From the NCBI RefSeq assembly GCF_042186555.1, contig NC_133334.1:213404720-213468719 (forward strand): DNA of 64,000 nucleotides, written 5' to 3'. The stretch comes from Aquarana catesbeiana. Lineage: Eukaryota > Chordata > Amphibia > Anura > Ranidae. Both the position numbers and the translations under genes were made by a program. How positions within the stretch are numbered: position 1 is the first letter of the stretch; every line of letters starts with the position of its first letter. A model generated the notes under the pieces. It worked only from the letters and a program-made list of their open reading frames with translations. It was not told the origin of the DNA and did not search any database. Positions 34,629-44,300 of this stretch are shown piece by piece.

Positions 34629-35264
34629 GGCTGAGACTTGGACTCTAATGCCCCGTACACACGGTCGGATTTTCCGATGGACAATGTCCGATCGGAGCGT
34701 GTTGTCGGAAATTCCGACCGTGTGTGGGCGCCATCGGACATTTTCCATCGGACATTTTCCGACACACAAAGTTGGACAGCAGGAGATAAAATTTTCCGAC
34801 AACAAAATCCGATCGCGTCAATTCCGACCGTGTGTGGCCTGTTCCGACGCACAAAGTGCCACGCATGCTCAGAAGAAATTCCGACACGGGACAGCTCGTT
34901 CTGGTAAACGTAGCGTTCGGAATGGATACAGCACTTTCGTCACGCTGCAATGTTCAAAATGGTTTAATACAGCGCACTCTCTTCTTTATAATGTGACAAG
35001 AATTAAGTAGTTTTGCTGCTCATATTCACACACACTTCTCACAAACTTATTTCGTTACTATTTATCGGGATTCCCTCAATATATTTTGATTTCTCACATC
35101 TGACAACAAAATTTTTTTTTTTTTTGGACTTTAATGTAGATTCTTTTTTTGTGTTTCTCTTTTTTATTTTTTATTTTTTTGGTGATTTTGATTTGTATTC
35201 CCGAAAATGTTTGTGTGTTTTTGGTGACAAGTTCCCACAACACCACTAATATGTTGTTCTATTT

Positions 35265-35550
35265 AGGCTCTGTTTCCACTAGTGCGACTTTTCATGCGAC
35301 TTGGGACTGAAAAGTCGCATGACAAATTGTTTCCCATGATTTCCAATGAGTACCGTTCATATCTGTGCGACTTCAAGTCGCAGCGACTTCAAAGTAGTCC
35401 CTGCACTACTTTGGTCCCACTTTGATGCGACTTGAGGTCCATAGATACAGGCATTGCTTCAAATCGCGGTAAAAAGTCGCGGTAAAATCGCGGTAAAAAA
35501 TCGCGGCAAAATCGCGCGACTTTGGGGACGCACTAATGGAAACATAGCCT
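35265..35550. mobile_element. CGACTT-rich MITE inside the Harbinger
   Basis: AGGCTCTGTTTCCACTAGTG and its inverse (ending GGAAACATAGCCT) form ~22-bp ends with two mismatches. The interior has repeated GCGACTT and CGCGGTAAAA words, like the element at 12481. It inserted after the Harbinger did. Confidence 0.82.
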
Positions 35551-35724
35551 TAATCTGTAGGAGATTGTTTGGTGTTGTTGTCCCTTGTTAATTTCACATT
35601 GTACTTTAGAAATGTACCTGAATCGTCACCAACAAACTGTCCTTTTTGGATGAAAACACACACAGGAGAGTAGAATTTACCCAAAAAAATTTTATTAAGG
35701 GCTCACAACTAAACAAAGAGGGAG

Positions 35725-35960
35725 GCAACGCTGGAGAAACTGCAGAAGTGGGCGAAGCCTTGGACCCCTGGGGCAGACATCAACTATTTAAAAGCAAAAT
35801 TGGTGGCCTGAGGAGTCCATATCATAAGGGAGGGCAGTCTGGTCCAGAAGTCCCAGAGATCCGGAAAGCAGCAGATGACATCTATGTCCCCAGGCTGTGG
35901 TCATACGAGAGACTGCATCTTCTGTCAGACCAGACTGAACCCAGGGTCATCACTCTCAGG
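35725..35960 (+). pseudogene. Inverted duplicate fragment of the MADF gene
   Basis: On the plus strand KSKIGGLRSPY followed by IYVPRLWSYERLHLLSD repeats, with changes, the part of the MADF exon 1 read on the minus strand at ~36850-37080 (KAKIGGLRSTY, VYVPRLWYYERLRFLSD). The copy spans roughly the last two thirds of the domain and abuts the 3' end of the MADF gene tail to tail. It lacks a start and is not expected to make protein. A minus-strand read-through transcript would contain both orientations and could fold back on itself. Confidence 0.85.
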
Positions 35961-37186
35961 TCTTCCTTCCACGCTTCCTTACAGGCTTTGGCTGTGGTGG
36001 TGGAGTTGTGGCAGCAGGAGGAGGAGGAGGAGGAGGATCGTCCCTCTTAATGACATCCGTCTTGTGTGTCAGTTCCCCACTCTCCCCCTTACGAAGGACT
36101 TTATAAATCAGGTCCTCAGAGATCTTGCGTTGACCCTCCTGCATGCCCTGCAATTTTGTGGCAGCCATGCAGGCAAAGGCCTCTTCAGGACTGGGGAAGG
36201 CTCGGAGGGACGCCAAAGCCTCCTGGATCAGCCTGTACGCTGAATCCTGCACGGGACTCGGAGTGGCCTTCCTGGCTCGTTTATATGGCAGGCGGAGGGG
36301 AGGGACCTGAGACTCAGTCAGGCTGGGACTTGTCCCAGGCTTCTCTTGGCTGCCACTTAGCCCCGCCTCCTCCTGGCTGCCACTAATCCCCGCCTCCTCC
36401 TGGCTGACACTAATAATCCCCGCCTCCTCCTGACTGCCACATTCCACAGCCTCCTCCTGGCTGAGGTCTTCCTGTGTATGAAAAAGGGACATAGTTTAAG
36501 TTTTTTATTCATCAATCACACACAATTTTCACCTCCTGACTGCTGCAAATTGAATGTTAACAAATATAACAGACTATCCTTCTGAGCCCAGCAGTTTTCA
36601 TTCTTTTCCCAATTTTGGGTGCCCACTACTGTCTATTGATATGTAAAGCACTTTTTTTAATCAGCAATTAGTGATCAATAATAACATCTAATAAACATCA
36701 TTTATTTATTTACCAGAAATCTGTAGAAGAATGCTATACCTGACTCCAGCTGGGCTTCTCCATTTCTTCCTGGCTGGAAGGCCCAGGTTGGACATTGGAA
36801 GCCTCAGCTGGGGTGGAAGGAAGAGTGGAAGGAAGAGTGGAGAGGGATTCCCTGACTTCAGTGTGGTCTGACAGAAATCGCAGTCTCTCATAGTACCACA
36901 GCCTGGGGACATAAACGTCATCTGCTGCAGCTCCGGATCTCTGGGAATCTGTGACCTTCTTGCGCTCCCTAAGATAAGTGCTCCTCAGGCCACCAATTTT
37001 AGCTTTCAAATAAGGGATGGTTGCTGTGGGGACCACCGGCTTCACCAACTCCAGCAGTTTCTCCAGCGCTGCCTGCCTCTTCTGTTTGTGATTATAGTGG
37101 GGGTGTCTCACTTGCCACAGACAGGGCAGCTCCCTGTACTTGTCTATGAACAGGGGCAGGAAATTGTGGTCGTTGAACCCATCCAT
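35956..37186 (-). CDS. MADF-domain protein of Harbinger element (two coding exons)
   Basis: Exon 1 runs 37186 to 36740 and exon 2 runs 36471 to 35956, joined in phase by CAG|GTATAG and CACAG|GAAG splice sites; the product is about 320 residues. Residues ~8-100 form a MADF domain (LFIDKYRELPCLW ... YLKAKIGGLRSTYLRE), a Myb/SANT-related DNA-binding fold. The middle is polar with four degenerate SQEEAG repeats, and the C-terminus holds an ALASLRAFPSPEEAFACM helix region and a P-rich basic tail (KPVRKRGRKT). I chose the ATG at 37186 because CTTACAG just upstream looks like a 3' splice site, implying a 5'-UTR intron. It probably serves as the DNA-binding partner of the transposase. The open frame suggests recent function. 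Confidence 0.82.
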
Positions 37187-37474
37187 TTTCTCTGTAAGAC
37201 ACAACACAAGACAAAGCCTAATGTCAGGCCAAACTCCCCTAATCTTGTTACAATATAGGCTTCCATTTCGAAGCAGTATAGGCCCAAGTTTAGATCCTAC
37301 CTTCGTTAGCACGATCGGCGTCTCCGATGCTCCTTCCTCCGCTCACAGATCGTACGTAAGACGCGCGCGTTACGATTTATACACACTGCGCATGCGTATA
37401 ACTCCGCCCGCCCCTGGCGTTCTTTCTAGTCTATTCCCCGCCCCTTTTCGTTCGGCGCAGTGGGGGAAGAGCAC
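37187..37474. promoter_or_regulatory. Divergent CpG-rich promoter between MADF and Myb-like genes
   Basis: The two genes point away from each other here. The interval is rich in CpG and has TGCGCATGCGT (~37388-37398), an NRF1-type palindrome, plus CCGCCCGCCCC (Sp1/KLF-like). It probably also holds the first non-coding exon of the MADF gene (AACGAAG|GTAGG donor, ~37305-37315 on the minus strand). Function is inferred from sequence. Confidence 0.55.
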
Positions 37475-38786
37475 ATGGCGGATAGACAGCAGGATCGTGC
37501 TAATTGTAGCAACGAGGAGGAGGAGGAGGAAAGGCTGGAGCCTGACATGTCCCGATCCAGAAGGAGATTAAAGGACTCAAATATGTCCTTTGGGGAGATG
37601 GTGGAGATGGTGGACATCCTGAAGAAGGCCGACTATGATGGAAAGTATGGGCCTTACCCCAACCCCAATGTCAGAAAGGCCAAGATCATGGCGAAAGTGG
37701 TCAGGAGTCTGCACCGGAAATTCGGGGTACGACAATCGAAAGATCAGCTCAGGAAGCGGTGGTCGGACCTGAAATTACGAGAACACGAGCAGTACAGAAA
37801 GATCCGGAGATTGCTGCAAAAAAGTAAGTAGTTGTGCTGTGTTCCTATTCTTTATGTTTATTACGTTCGTGCTGCTCCATGTGCTTTTAGGAACTGTTGT
37901 ACAGTTTAAAATGGCAACTTTCATGTTCATGGGCACATTATTCGTTCGGATCACACATTTTTATTTCGGACGATAAAATACCATTGTTTAGGCCATATGC
38001 ATTTGGCCACCATTTTGACGCCCTATACTTGTCTTCAAAGAATTGGGTTGTGTAGATGGCTTTGTTACTAGAATGAAATGCAAACTAGATTGTGTGTAAG
38101 GAGAGGACACTGAGCAGCTGTTTTCACATCTGGACACTGGAGCACTAGTGTGGGACACAAGAACACCATTTTTATTAGGGGGGCCACACAGGTGCCCCAG
38201 TGTATACTATAGGGGGGGCTACATCTGTGAAGCTTTTAACAAACAGGTAAAGTATTGCAGCTTGACAAAGGGCACTAAAAAAGCTACATCTTGGAACTCG
38301 GCTAAAATAGACAATTGTACCCCACTTCCAAGCAATGTTTCATCTTTATAGTTCTGACATTAAATATCTGTGTGCTAATTATACCATTTTTGTTTTACAT
38401 AGGGGAGAAAAGACTCGGAGGACACCCCTCATCCGAGGAGACCAGAGCCCCCCCCCTCTGGAAGAAGGGGAAATCCCCCCAACACAAGATGAGCAGGAGG
38501 ATGAAGACGTGGTGGAAGTAGTTACCACAACAGGTGAGTGTCTGCGACCACAGGCTCAGATAAGAGATGGATTGCGGCATTTTTTTGAAACCTAATTTAT
38601 TTTGGGTTTCCTCTCTTTTTAGGTGATCGTGAGGTTGTGGATCCAGATCCTTTCACATCCGAAAGTGCCCAGATCCTGATCGGGGAGATCATGGGGTGTA
38701 ATTTACAATTGGAAAACATCAAGCAAAACATCAATGATGTTATTCCAAAATATAAAAACATCATTGATGTTTTGGGGCGAGTTTAA
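37475..38786 (+). CDS. Myb/SANT-like protein of Harbinger element (three exons)
   Basis: Exons are 37475-37823, 38403-38533 and 38623-38786 (TAA at 38784-38786), using GTAAGT and GTGAGT donors and TTACATAG and CTTTTTAG acceptors. Exon 1 has an acidic N-terminus (EEEEEER), then a Myb/SANT-type domain: FGEMVEMVDILKKADYDGKY, then NVRKAKIMAKVVRSLHRKFG and LRKRWSDLKLRE. This is the companion protein that in Harbinger elements carries the transposase to the nucleus and DNA ends. Exon 2 is acidic; exon 3 ends with SAQILIGEIMGCNLQLENI and a hydrophobic helix. The exon 1-2 phase is off by one with the best splice sites, so either a one-base deletion in the A run at 37818-37823 or a different splice site is involved. 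Confidence 0.75.
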
Positions 38787-39599
38787 AGCCCCTCCAAATC
38801 ACTTTCTTCTTTTGTGTGCTACAATGTGCGAACTGTTTTTGTGATTTTTCCCAAAGCCAAATTTGGAGGATGCACACAGTGTGTCAACATGTGCTATCTG
38901 CCATCATGGGAGATCAATGGACGCGTTTTGGGGGTGCAACCCCTTCCTCAATTATAAAGTAGCGGTGAGGAAGGGCTTTCTCCCCCAAAACACATCCCTT
39001 GATCCCCCGTGATGACAGATAGCACATGTTGACATTGGGAAATTTGTGTGCATCTTCCAAATTTGGCTTTTCCAGGGGTGATTTCCCCCCATCTGAACGC
39101 TATATCAAACACAGTTCCTAAATACTCACGTCTGATATAGCCTTCCAGTTCTACCAAATGTGAACTTTGTAAGATCAAGATTTGTGTCTTTCTTGTTGGT
39201 TTTACACAGGCCTGTTTTCTATAAAATGGACATTTTGATTTTGGATAATGACACCACAAAAATTGGTATACAACAAACATGTTGGTTTGTCAGAAAAACC
39301 TTTGGTAAATGCACATGTGATTGTGCAGGTATTAAAAAGATTGTTCATCAAGAATGTGTGGATTATTGTCTCACGCTACAACACTTTTGGGGTGATGTAA
39401 TTGTTGTTTTATGAGAAAATGGGGGTTATTTCCTAAGGGGAAATCCACTTTGCACTACAAGTGCAGTTTCAGTGCAGTTGCAAGTGCACTTGTAGTGAAA
39501 AGTGTCTTTGCATTTAGTAAATAACAGCCAACAGTGCTTTGTATAAGGTTACACAATCACAACATTTTCTGCACTCCACACATTTCTGTCAGGGTCAGC
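38787..39599. other. Stretch where the Harbinger catalytic domain should be; none found
   Basis: It contains an inverted repeat (~38850-39075: ACATGTGCTATCTGYCATCA with its inverse) but no frame matching a DDE transposase on either strand. An internal deletion or replacement is inferred. Confidence 0.5.
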
Positions 39600-40025
39600 T
39601 CAAACAAACACAAGCAGTAAATGTCCACAAAGAAGAGCCTGGGGGGAGATGCCTGTCGAGAACTTGAGGTCCTGCAGGCTTCTCCCTGTGGCCAAATACC
39701 GCAAGGTAGCGACCAACCTCTGCTCCGGAGTGATGGCTTGCCTCATGCAGGTATCCTGCCTGCTAATATAAGGGGTCAGCAAAGCCAACAAACGGTGAAA
39801 CACGGGGTCCGTCATCCTGAGAAAGTTCCTGAAATCATCAGGATTATTCTCACGGATCTCACGGAGCAAAGGCATATGAGAGAACTGGTCACGCTGAAGC
39901 AACCAATTCTTGGTCCATGAACTCCTCCCCACCCTGTTCATGGACTGGACTTGTGTCAAGGTCAGGACCCCAACACCAAGCCCCCGCACAGCACGAACTG
40001 TACGAGGAGTACGCATACGAAACAT
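39600..40025 (-). pseudogene. Harbinger (HARBI1-like) transposase, N-terminal fragment
   Basis: The minus-strand frame of 141 codons includes NWLLQRDQFSHMPLL, RENNPDDFRNFLRM and LRYLATGRSLQDLKFSTGIS, the typical N-terminal helical region of PIF/Harbinger transposases. A full enzyme would continue for ~250 residues with GGALDGKH-like and later D and E catalytic motifs. Here the frame ends within a few codons after SPQAL (ATCTCCCCCCAGGCTC, which also resembles a splice acceptor) and no continuation exists before the Myb-like gene. The element therefore cannot supply its own transposase. Confidence 0.86.
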
Positions 40026-40502
40026 GGCTAGAAAACGGTCGGCTGCTCAGAACGAAGTAACAGAACGCACTGAAGAACAGCAAGGCCTGTGAAGAGCGAC
40101 CTGAAAAACAGCAACGAGCAGGCAAGATCACACAGAAAACTCTGATACGAACTGACTGCACGCACTGAAGAGCAGATACAAACCCACAAGCACAAACTGA
40201 ACAGCAGAAAACGATCTGAAAGCCACAAGTTTGAAAAAGCACGAATCGTCTCTCACCAAACTTTTACTAACACGAGATTAGCAAAAGGAGCCCAAAGGGT
40301 GCCGCGCTTGGTTCTGAACCGGCCTTTTCTAGTCTCGTCGTACGTCGTGTACGTGACCGCGTGGTTGTCGATCGGAAATTCCGACAACTTTGTGCGACCG
40401 TGTGTAAGCAAAACAAGTTTGAGCCAACATCCGTCGGAAAAAATCCTAGGATTTTGTTGTCGGAATGTCCGAACAAAGTCCGACCGTGTGTACGGGGCAT
40501 AA

Positions 40503-40690
40503 GAGAGCTGATGGATAGAAACAGATCTAGGCCTGATTGAAGGAAGCTGAAGATATCCTGGATCTCTGGATCCCTAAATGATCTGCCTGTAGAGGATGAG
40601 AATTCGACAAACTTGGCCCATATTCTCTTATGCACCTTACTTGTGCTTGCCTTTCTTGAGCTCATGTGGGTAGAAATCCACTCTTCAAGC
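40503..40690 (-). pseudogene. DIRS tyrosine recombinase, N-terminal part
   Basis: Minus-strand frame LEEWISTHMSSRKASTS ... KVHKRIWAKFVEFSSSTG resembles the helical core-binding domain at the start of DIRS recombinases. It runs to LDLFLSISSL at the Harbinger edge and continues beyond the other edge (34645-34629) as RVQVSAFF. The catalytic R-H-R-Y part is lost because another repeat begins at ~34628. Confidence 0.75.
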
Positions 40691-41500
40691 GCACCCGAGA
40701 GATTCCAGCCTCTCCCTCTCAAAAACCAGACCATCAGTTTTAGTAATGCCGCACAAGGGTGCAGGACTGCCCCCTGAGAAAGAAGGTCCGGCCTGAACGA
40801 AAGAGGCACCAGATCCCGGAAGCTGAACTGGGTCAGGAGGGGAAACCACGGCCTGTTCGACCAGTAAGGCACAATCACCACCACCTTGACCGCTTCCGCT
40901 TGAAGTCTCCGTAAGAACTTGAGGATGATCGGGAGCGGGGAGAAGGCATATGCTCTGTTGAAGCTCCACTGATCTGTCAGGGCATCCATTCCGCAGGCCT
41001 GGCTGCAAAGGACTCGAGTATAGTACTTCTTGACCTTGAAGTTGCAGGGGGATGCAAATAGATCCACTTCGGGATCGACTCCCAGGGACAGGATCCACTC
41101 GAACGTCTGCACAACTGTGTGTGGGACAGGAAGTCCGCCTGGACATTCTGGGCTACGGGGATGAAGACTGCCAAAATATTGGCCAGGTTTTTCTGGGCCC
41201 AAGACATGATGGGTTGGACTTCTTGGAGCAGGGTGGAGCTCCGGGTGCCCCCTTACATAGGAGACCGCTGTGATGTTGTCCATCCTTAGTACCACTGACT
41301 CCCCTTTCAGGTGATGAGTGAAGGATTGATGGGCACACCAGGCCGCCCGAAGTTCCAGGGTGTTTGAGCCTGGATTGTGGGGACGAGCATCCCACTTGCC
41401 TTGTGGGGGTCATAGAGACCATCGTGCCAATAATTTTTAGGCACTGTGAGGCCCTCAGGTGTCAGGAGTTCAGAGCCCATCAAATTCATATGCTCCATAC
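40691..41500 (-). pseudogene. DIRS RNase H and adjoining region
   Basis: Reading minus, LELRAAWCAHQSF leads into VVLRMDNITAVSYVRG, the RNase H segment of DIRS/Ty3-type polymerases. Next come EVDLFASPCNFKVKKYY and VVVIVPYWSNRPWFPLL, hallmarks of the segment that follows RNase H in DIRS elements. At least two frame changes occur (near 41215 and 41295). Confidence 0.78.
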
Positions 41501-41524
41501 TGTATTTCTAGCTGGAATTTTGTC

Positions 41525-41556
41525 TCTCTATATATTTATTTTTATATATATATATA

Positions 41557-41605
<49 letters not shown>

Positions 41606-41700
41606 CTGTGCATACGTGTGTGCTTGGTTATGTATATTTATATATATATATATGTGTATGTATGTGTATATATATATATATATATATTTTTTTTTTTTTT
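41525..41700. repeat. AT-rich microsatellite (TA)n, (TATG)n, T run
   Basis: (TA)n tracts are mixed with TGTATG units and a final T17-like run. Length in the assembly may be unreliable. Confidence 0.95.
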
Positions 41701-41865
41701 CATATTTTTTCTGATTTCTGCTCCACCTAGAACGCTTATACGTGGACTGGTATGGAACACAGAAAACCATATTCCCCATTTCAGGCCATCTTTTCCAACC
41801 AGCCATTATGTTGATGTACAGATTTTGGCCTACTGGCCCATAGAGACTGCGCCCTGGTTCTCAAA

Positions 41866-41903
41866 GGCTCTGATGAAGAGGTTATCTTCGAAACGCGTCA
41901 GCC
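41866..41903 (+). ncRNA. Hammerhead-like ribozyme motif (HHR2)
   Basis: Stem I pairs GGCT (41866-41869) with AGCC (41900-41903). The core CTGATGA (41870-41876) matches the hammerhead consensus exactly. After one extra A, stem II pairs GAGG (41878-41881) with CTTC (41886-41889), with one G-U pair, around TTAT. GAA follows at 41890-41892, and stem III is the self-complementary ACGCGT (41893-41898). C41899 is the expected cleavage nucleotide. Compared with HHR1, stems I, II and III all differ in sequence yet keep pairing, which supports a folded RNA. An added A after the core has a precedent among natural viroid hammerheads. Cleavage is untested. Confidence 0.66.
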
Positions 41904-42239
41904 AACTCTAAACACCCGCCTCAATATGGGCTCATGATACTTTTAACCCATTTTTATCTTTAAATTTCCATGTTTTTTATATTTTGTTACCTGTTTGTAT
42001 TGATACGTAGTATTGGCATTATTTAATCGCTTTTATTTGCCTTTATTGGCTTTTTCATTTGAATAAATTTTATACTTTCTGATGTGAGCAACTGATCACT
42101 CGCCCTTCATCCATCACTCTCCATATAGCCTTACCTGACCACCCCGGGGTAATTTTCTAGGCAGCGGGACATGCAACACCATCTCTTTCAGCTTTGCTAT
42201 AATTTCACAATACTATTTTTCTCAAACCCAAACAGACCC

Positions 42240-43126
42240 TCACAAGCGCAGGAGTAATCTTTCCTTGTCTACAATTCCCTCTCGAATAACTGGGATCTTC
42301 TCCACAGGAAGAGAGATGGTGCTTTCCACTGTGTCAAACTGAGCCCCCAAGTATATCAGGCACTGGATTGGTACTAGATTAGGAGCCCGAAGTCGACCAA
42401 AGTGGAGATAACCTGCTCCTTGTGGATCAACAATGGTTTCTTGTCCTGGGACAGCAACAGGAGGTTGTCGAGATAATGGTACAAGCGTATCCCTCTTGTT
42501 CTGATGAGGGCCACCACGGCCAGTAGAACTTTCGAAAGGATTCGGGGGAGGTTGTCAGCCCAAAAGGGAGGCAGGTAACCTGCAGATGTTCTTGCCTGAC
42601 TTGGAACCGGAGATATTTGTGGAATTCCTCTGCCACAGGCACATGGAAGTAAGCATCTTTTAAGTCGATTGAAGACAGTCGCCTGGCTGCACGGCTTGCT
42701 GGATGATAGACAGGGTCTCCATTTTGAACCTTTCGTATTTTATGAATTTGTTTTGGTAAGTTAGATCTATCACTGGGCGTCATGAACCATTTTTCTTCTG
42801 AACTAAGAAGAGAGGGGAGTACTCCCTGTGTTCTCATCGAATCCACGTAGGATAGTAATACCTGCTTCTTTTCTTCCGACTGTGGTAGAAGGGTGGAAAT
42901 AAATCTGGGGGGAGGAATACTGGTAAAGGACCATGTGTGGCCAGAAGATACCATCTTGATGGTCCAGTAATCCGAGATTGAGACCACCCAGACATGCTGA
43001 AAGAGAAGCAAACGAGCCCCCACCCGACCCACCTGGGCGGGCCCAATCTCAAAACGACTTAGCCGGCTCACATCCACTGGACGCCTGGCTTTTAGTGGAC
43101 TTTCGGAAGGGATCCTGCCCTCTGTT
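42240..43126 (-). pseudogene. DIRS reverse transcriptase
   Basis: Minus-strand motifs are SSIDLKDAYFHVPVAEEFHK, YLRFQV, CLPFGLTTSP and then, after a frameshift near 42530, LYHYLDNLLLLSQ. The last corresponds to the YLDD catalytic box but reads YLDN, so a catalytic aspartate is replaced. A TAG follows LVDFGLLI near 42380. This enzyme would be inactive. Confidence 0.85.
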
Positions 43127-44300
43127 TCAATTCCTTCTGAAGTCCTGGCCAGGTCTGTAAGAGCGTGCTTCCTTTGAACGCTCGGTACTGCGTCTTCTAA
43201 ACTGAGGTCTCTTCTGATCAAACAGACGCCTATCCTGGGGTAGGAAGCCAGATTTCCCATCGGTGGCCCAGGCTATAGCATTGTCCGGCCTGTTACCAAA
43301 TAGCAAGGTGCCCTCAAAGGGGATCCTACACCAGGCTTGTTTGGACACCGGATCAGCGACCCAAGGCCGTAACCACAGGGCCCGCTTAACCGTGACTGAA
43401 GACAGCATAGTCCGGGCCAGCAGGCGGAAAAGATCTATAGAAGCCTCCCCAGGAAGGCCGCTGCCAGCTTCAATTCCTGGACTGCCGAGCCTCTGGCCAA
43501 CTCTTCTGAAACCCCCCTGAGTACGGAGTCCACATTCTCTGTCCAGGTTTCCATAGCCTTGGACATAGCCTCTAGGGCCAGGGCGGGTTTGCAAGACATA
43601 CCAGCTAGCTTGTAAATTCTCTTGAGGCCTTGGTCTATTCTTCTCTCAAGACTGTCCTTGAAGGATACCACATCTTCCAAGAGAAGAGTTACGTGTTTCC
43701 CCAGACGCATCAATGCTGCATCCACAAGGGGAGCGTTTTCCAAATGTTTCACTTCCTCTGCCTTAAAGGGATATAATCTGGAGGTTTTGCTTGACATAGA
43801 AGCTTTCTTGTCTATCTTGCTCCACTCCTCATCAATAATATCCTTCAATTCCGAAAGGAGTGGGAAGTTAGAAAGTTCCTTTCCCAAGTGTTTAAAGAAC
43901 TTCCTTTGTTGAGCTTCCTTTGTTGTCTTCCCACTTCAGGGCCTCTTTGACTGCTATGGCTAGCGGGGGAAACAAGAACAAAAAGAAACCTCCGGCAAAC
44001 TCTTCTCCCTCTAACTCGCTGTCCGAAGATCCGGGAGAAGCATCGTAGGGCTGATATGAGCCCGGGTTCTCCTGGGCCTTGTCAGCCAGGGAGCCAGATA
44101 GTGTGGTGAACTGGCTCTGCGTGCGGGTTGTACCCCACTCTTTTAGGGATTGCTGTACCACACGCTTGACAAGAGACTCCATCTGTTGGTTTTCTGTCTC
44201 TTTTTCTCCAACCGCCCGAGCATAACATGGGTCACACAGTGACTTGCCCTCTGGGACTCGTATCCCACATCCCCAGCAGGCTCTGCAATCAGAGCACTGT
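43127..44300 (-). pseudogene. DIRS gag-like protein
   Basis: A zinc-ribbon-like pair, CWGC ten residues before CDPC (minus, ~44290-44225), leads in frame into MESLVKRVVQQSLKEWG at 44182. A frameshift near 43890 separates LSNFPLLSELKDIIDEEW; another near 43440-43500 leads to RIPFEGTLLFG, ATDGKSGFLPQDRRLFD and a basic tail ending at 43127. The order (zinc ribbon, acidic linker, helical domain, basic C-terminus) fits vertebrate DIRS gag. No intact frame. Confidence 0.76.

Larger units (their letters stand above)
34649..40499. mobile_element. PIF/Harbinger DNA transposon, internally deleted
   Basis: Ends TGCCCCGTACACACGGTCGG and its inverse CCGACCGTGTGTACGGGGCA are perfect over 20 bases, and TAA flanks both sides (34646-34648, 40500-40502), the three-base duplication of this superfamily. 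TTCCGA/TCGGAA words are repeated in both subterminal regions, as expected for transposase or Myb binding. The element carries a MADF gene (minus), a Myb-like gene (plus) and the N-terminal part of the transposase gene (minus); the DDE catalytic part is missing. MITEs at 19847, 62735 and 63844 share these ends. Confidence 0.93.
41500..42240 (+). mobile_element. Hammerhead-bearing insertion in the DIRS RT/RNase H region
   Basis: DIRS similarity stops at ~42240 and resumes at ~41500. Between lie a TA/TATG microsatellite (41525-41695), the hammerhead motif (41866-41903) and an AT-rich tail with GAATAAATTTTATAC near 42060. The organisation matches 15076-15480. Exact ends and a target duplication were not resolved. 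Penelope-like or another hammerhead retroelement is the likely class. Confidence 0.5.

Noticed and set aside
38948..39280. A 110-codon minus-strand frame in the Harbinger as the missing catalytic part.
   Set aside because: It contains none of the expected DDE motifs and overlaps a non-coding inverted repeat.
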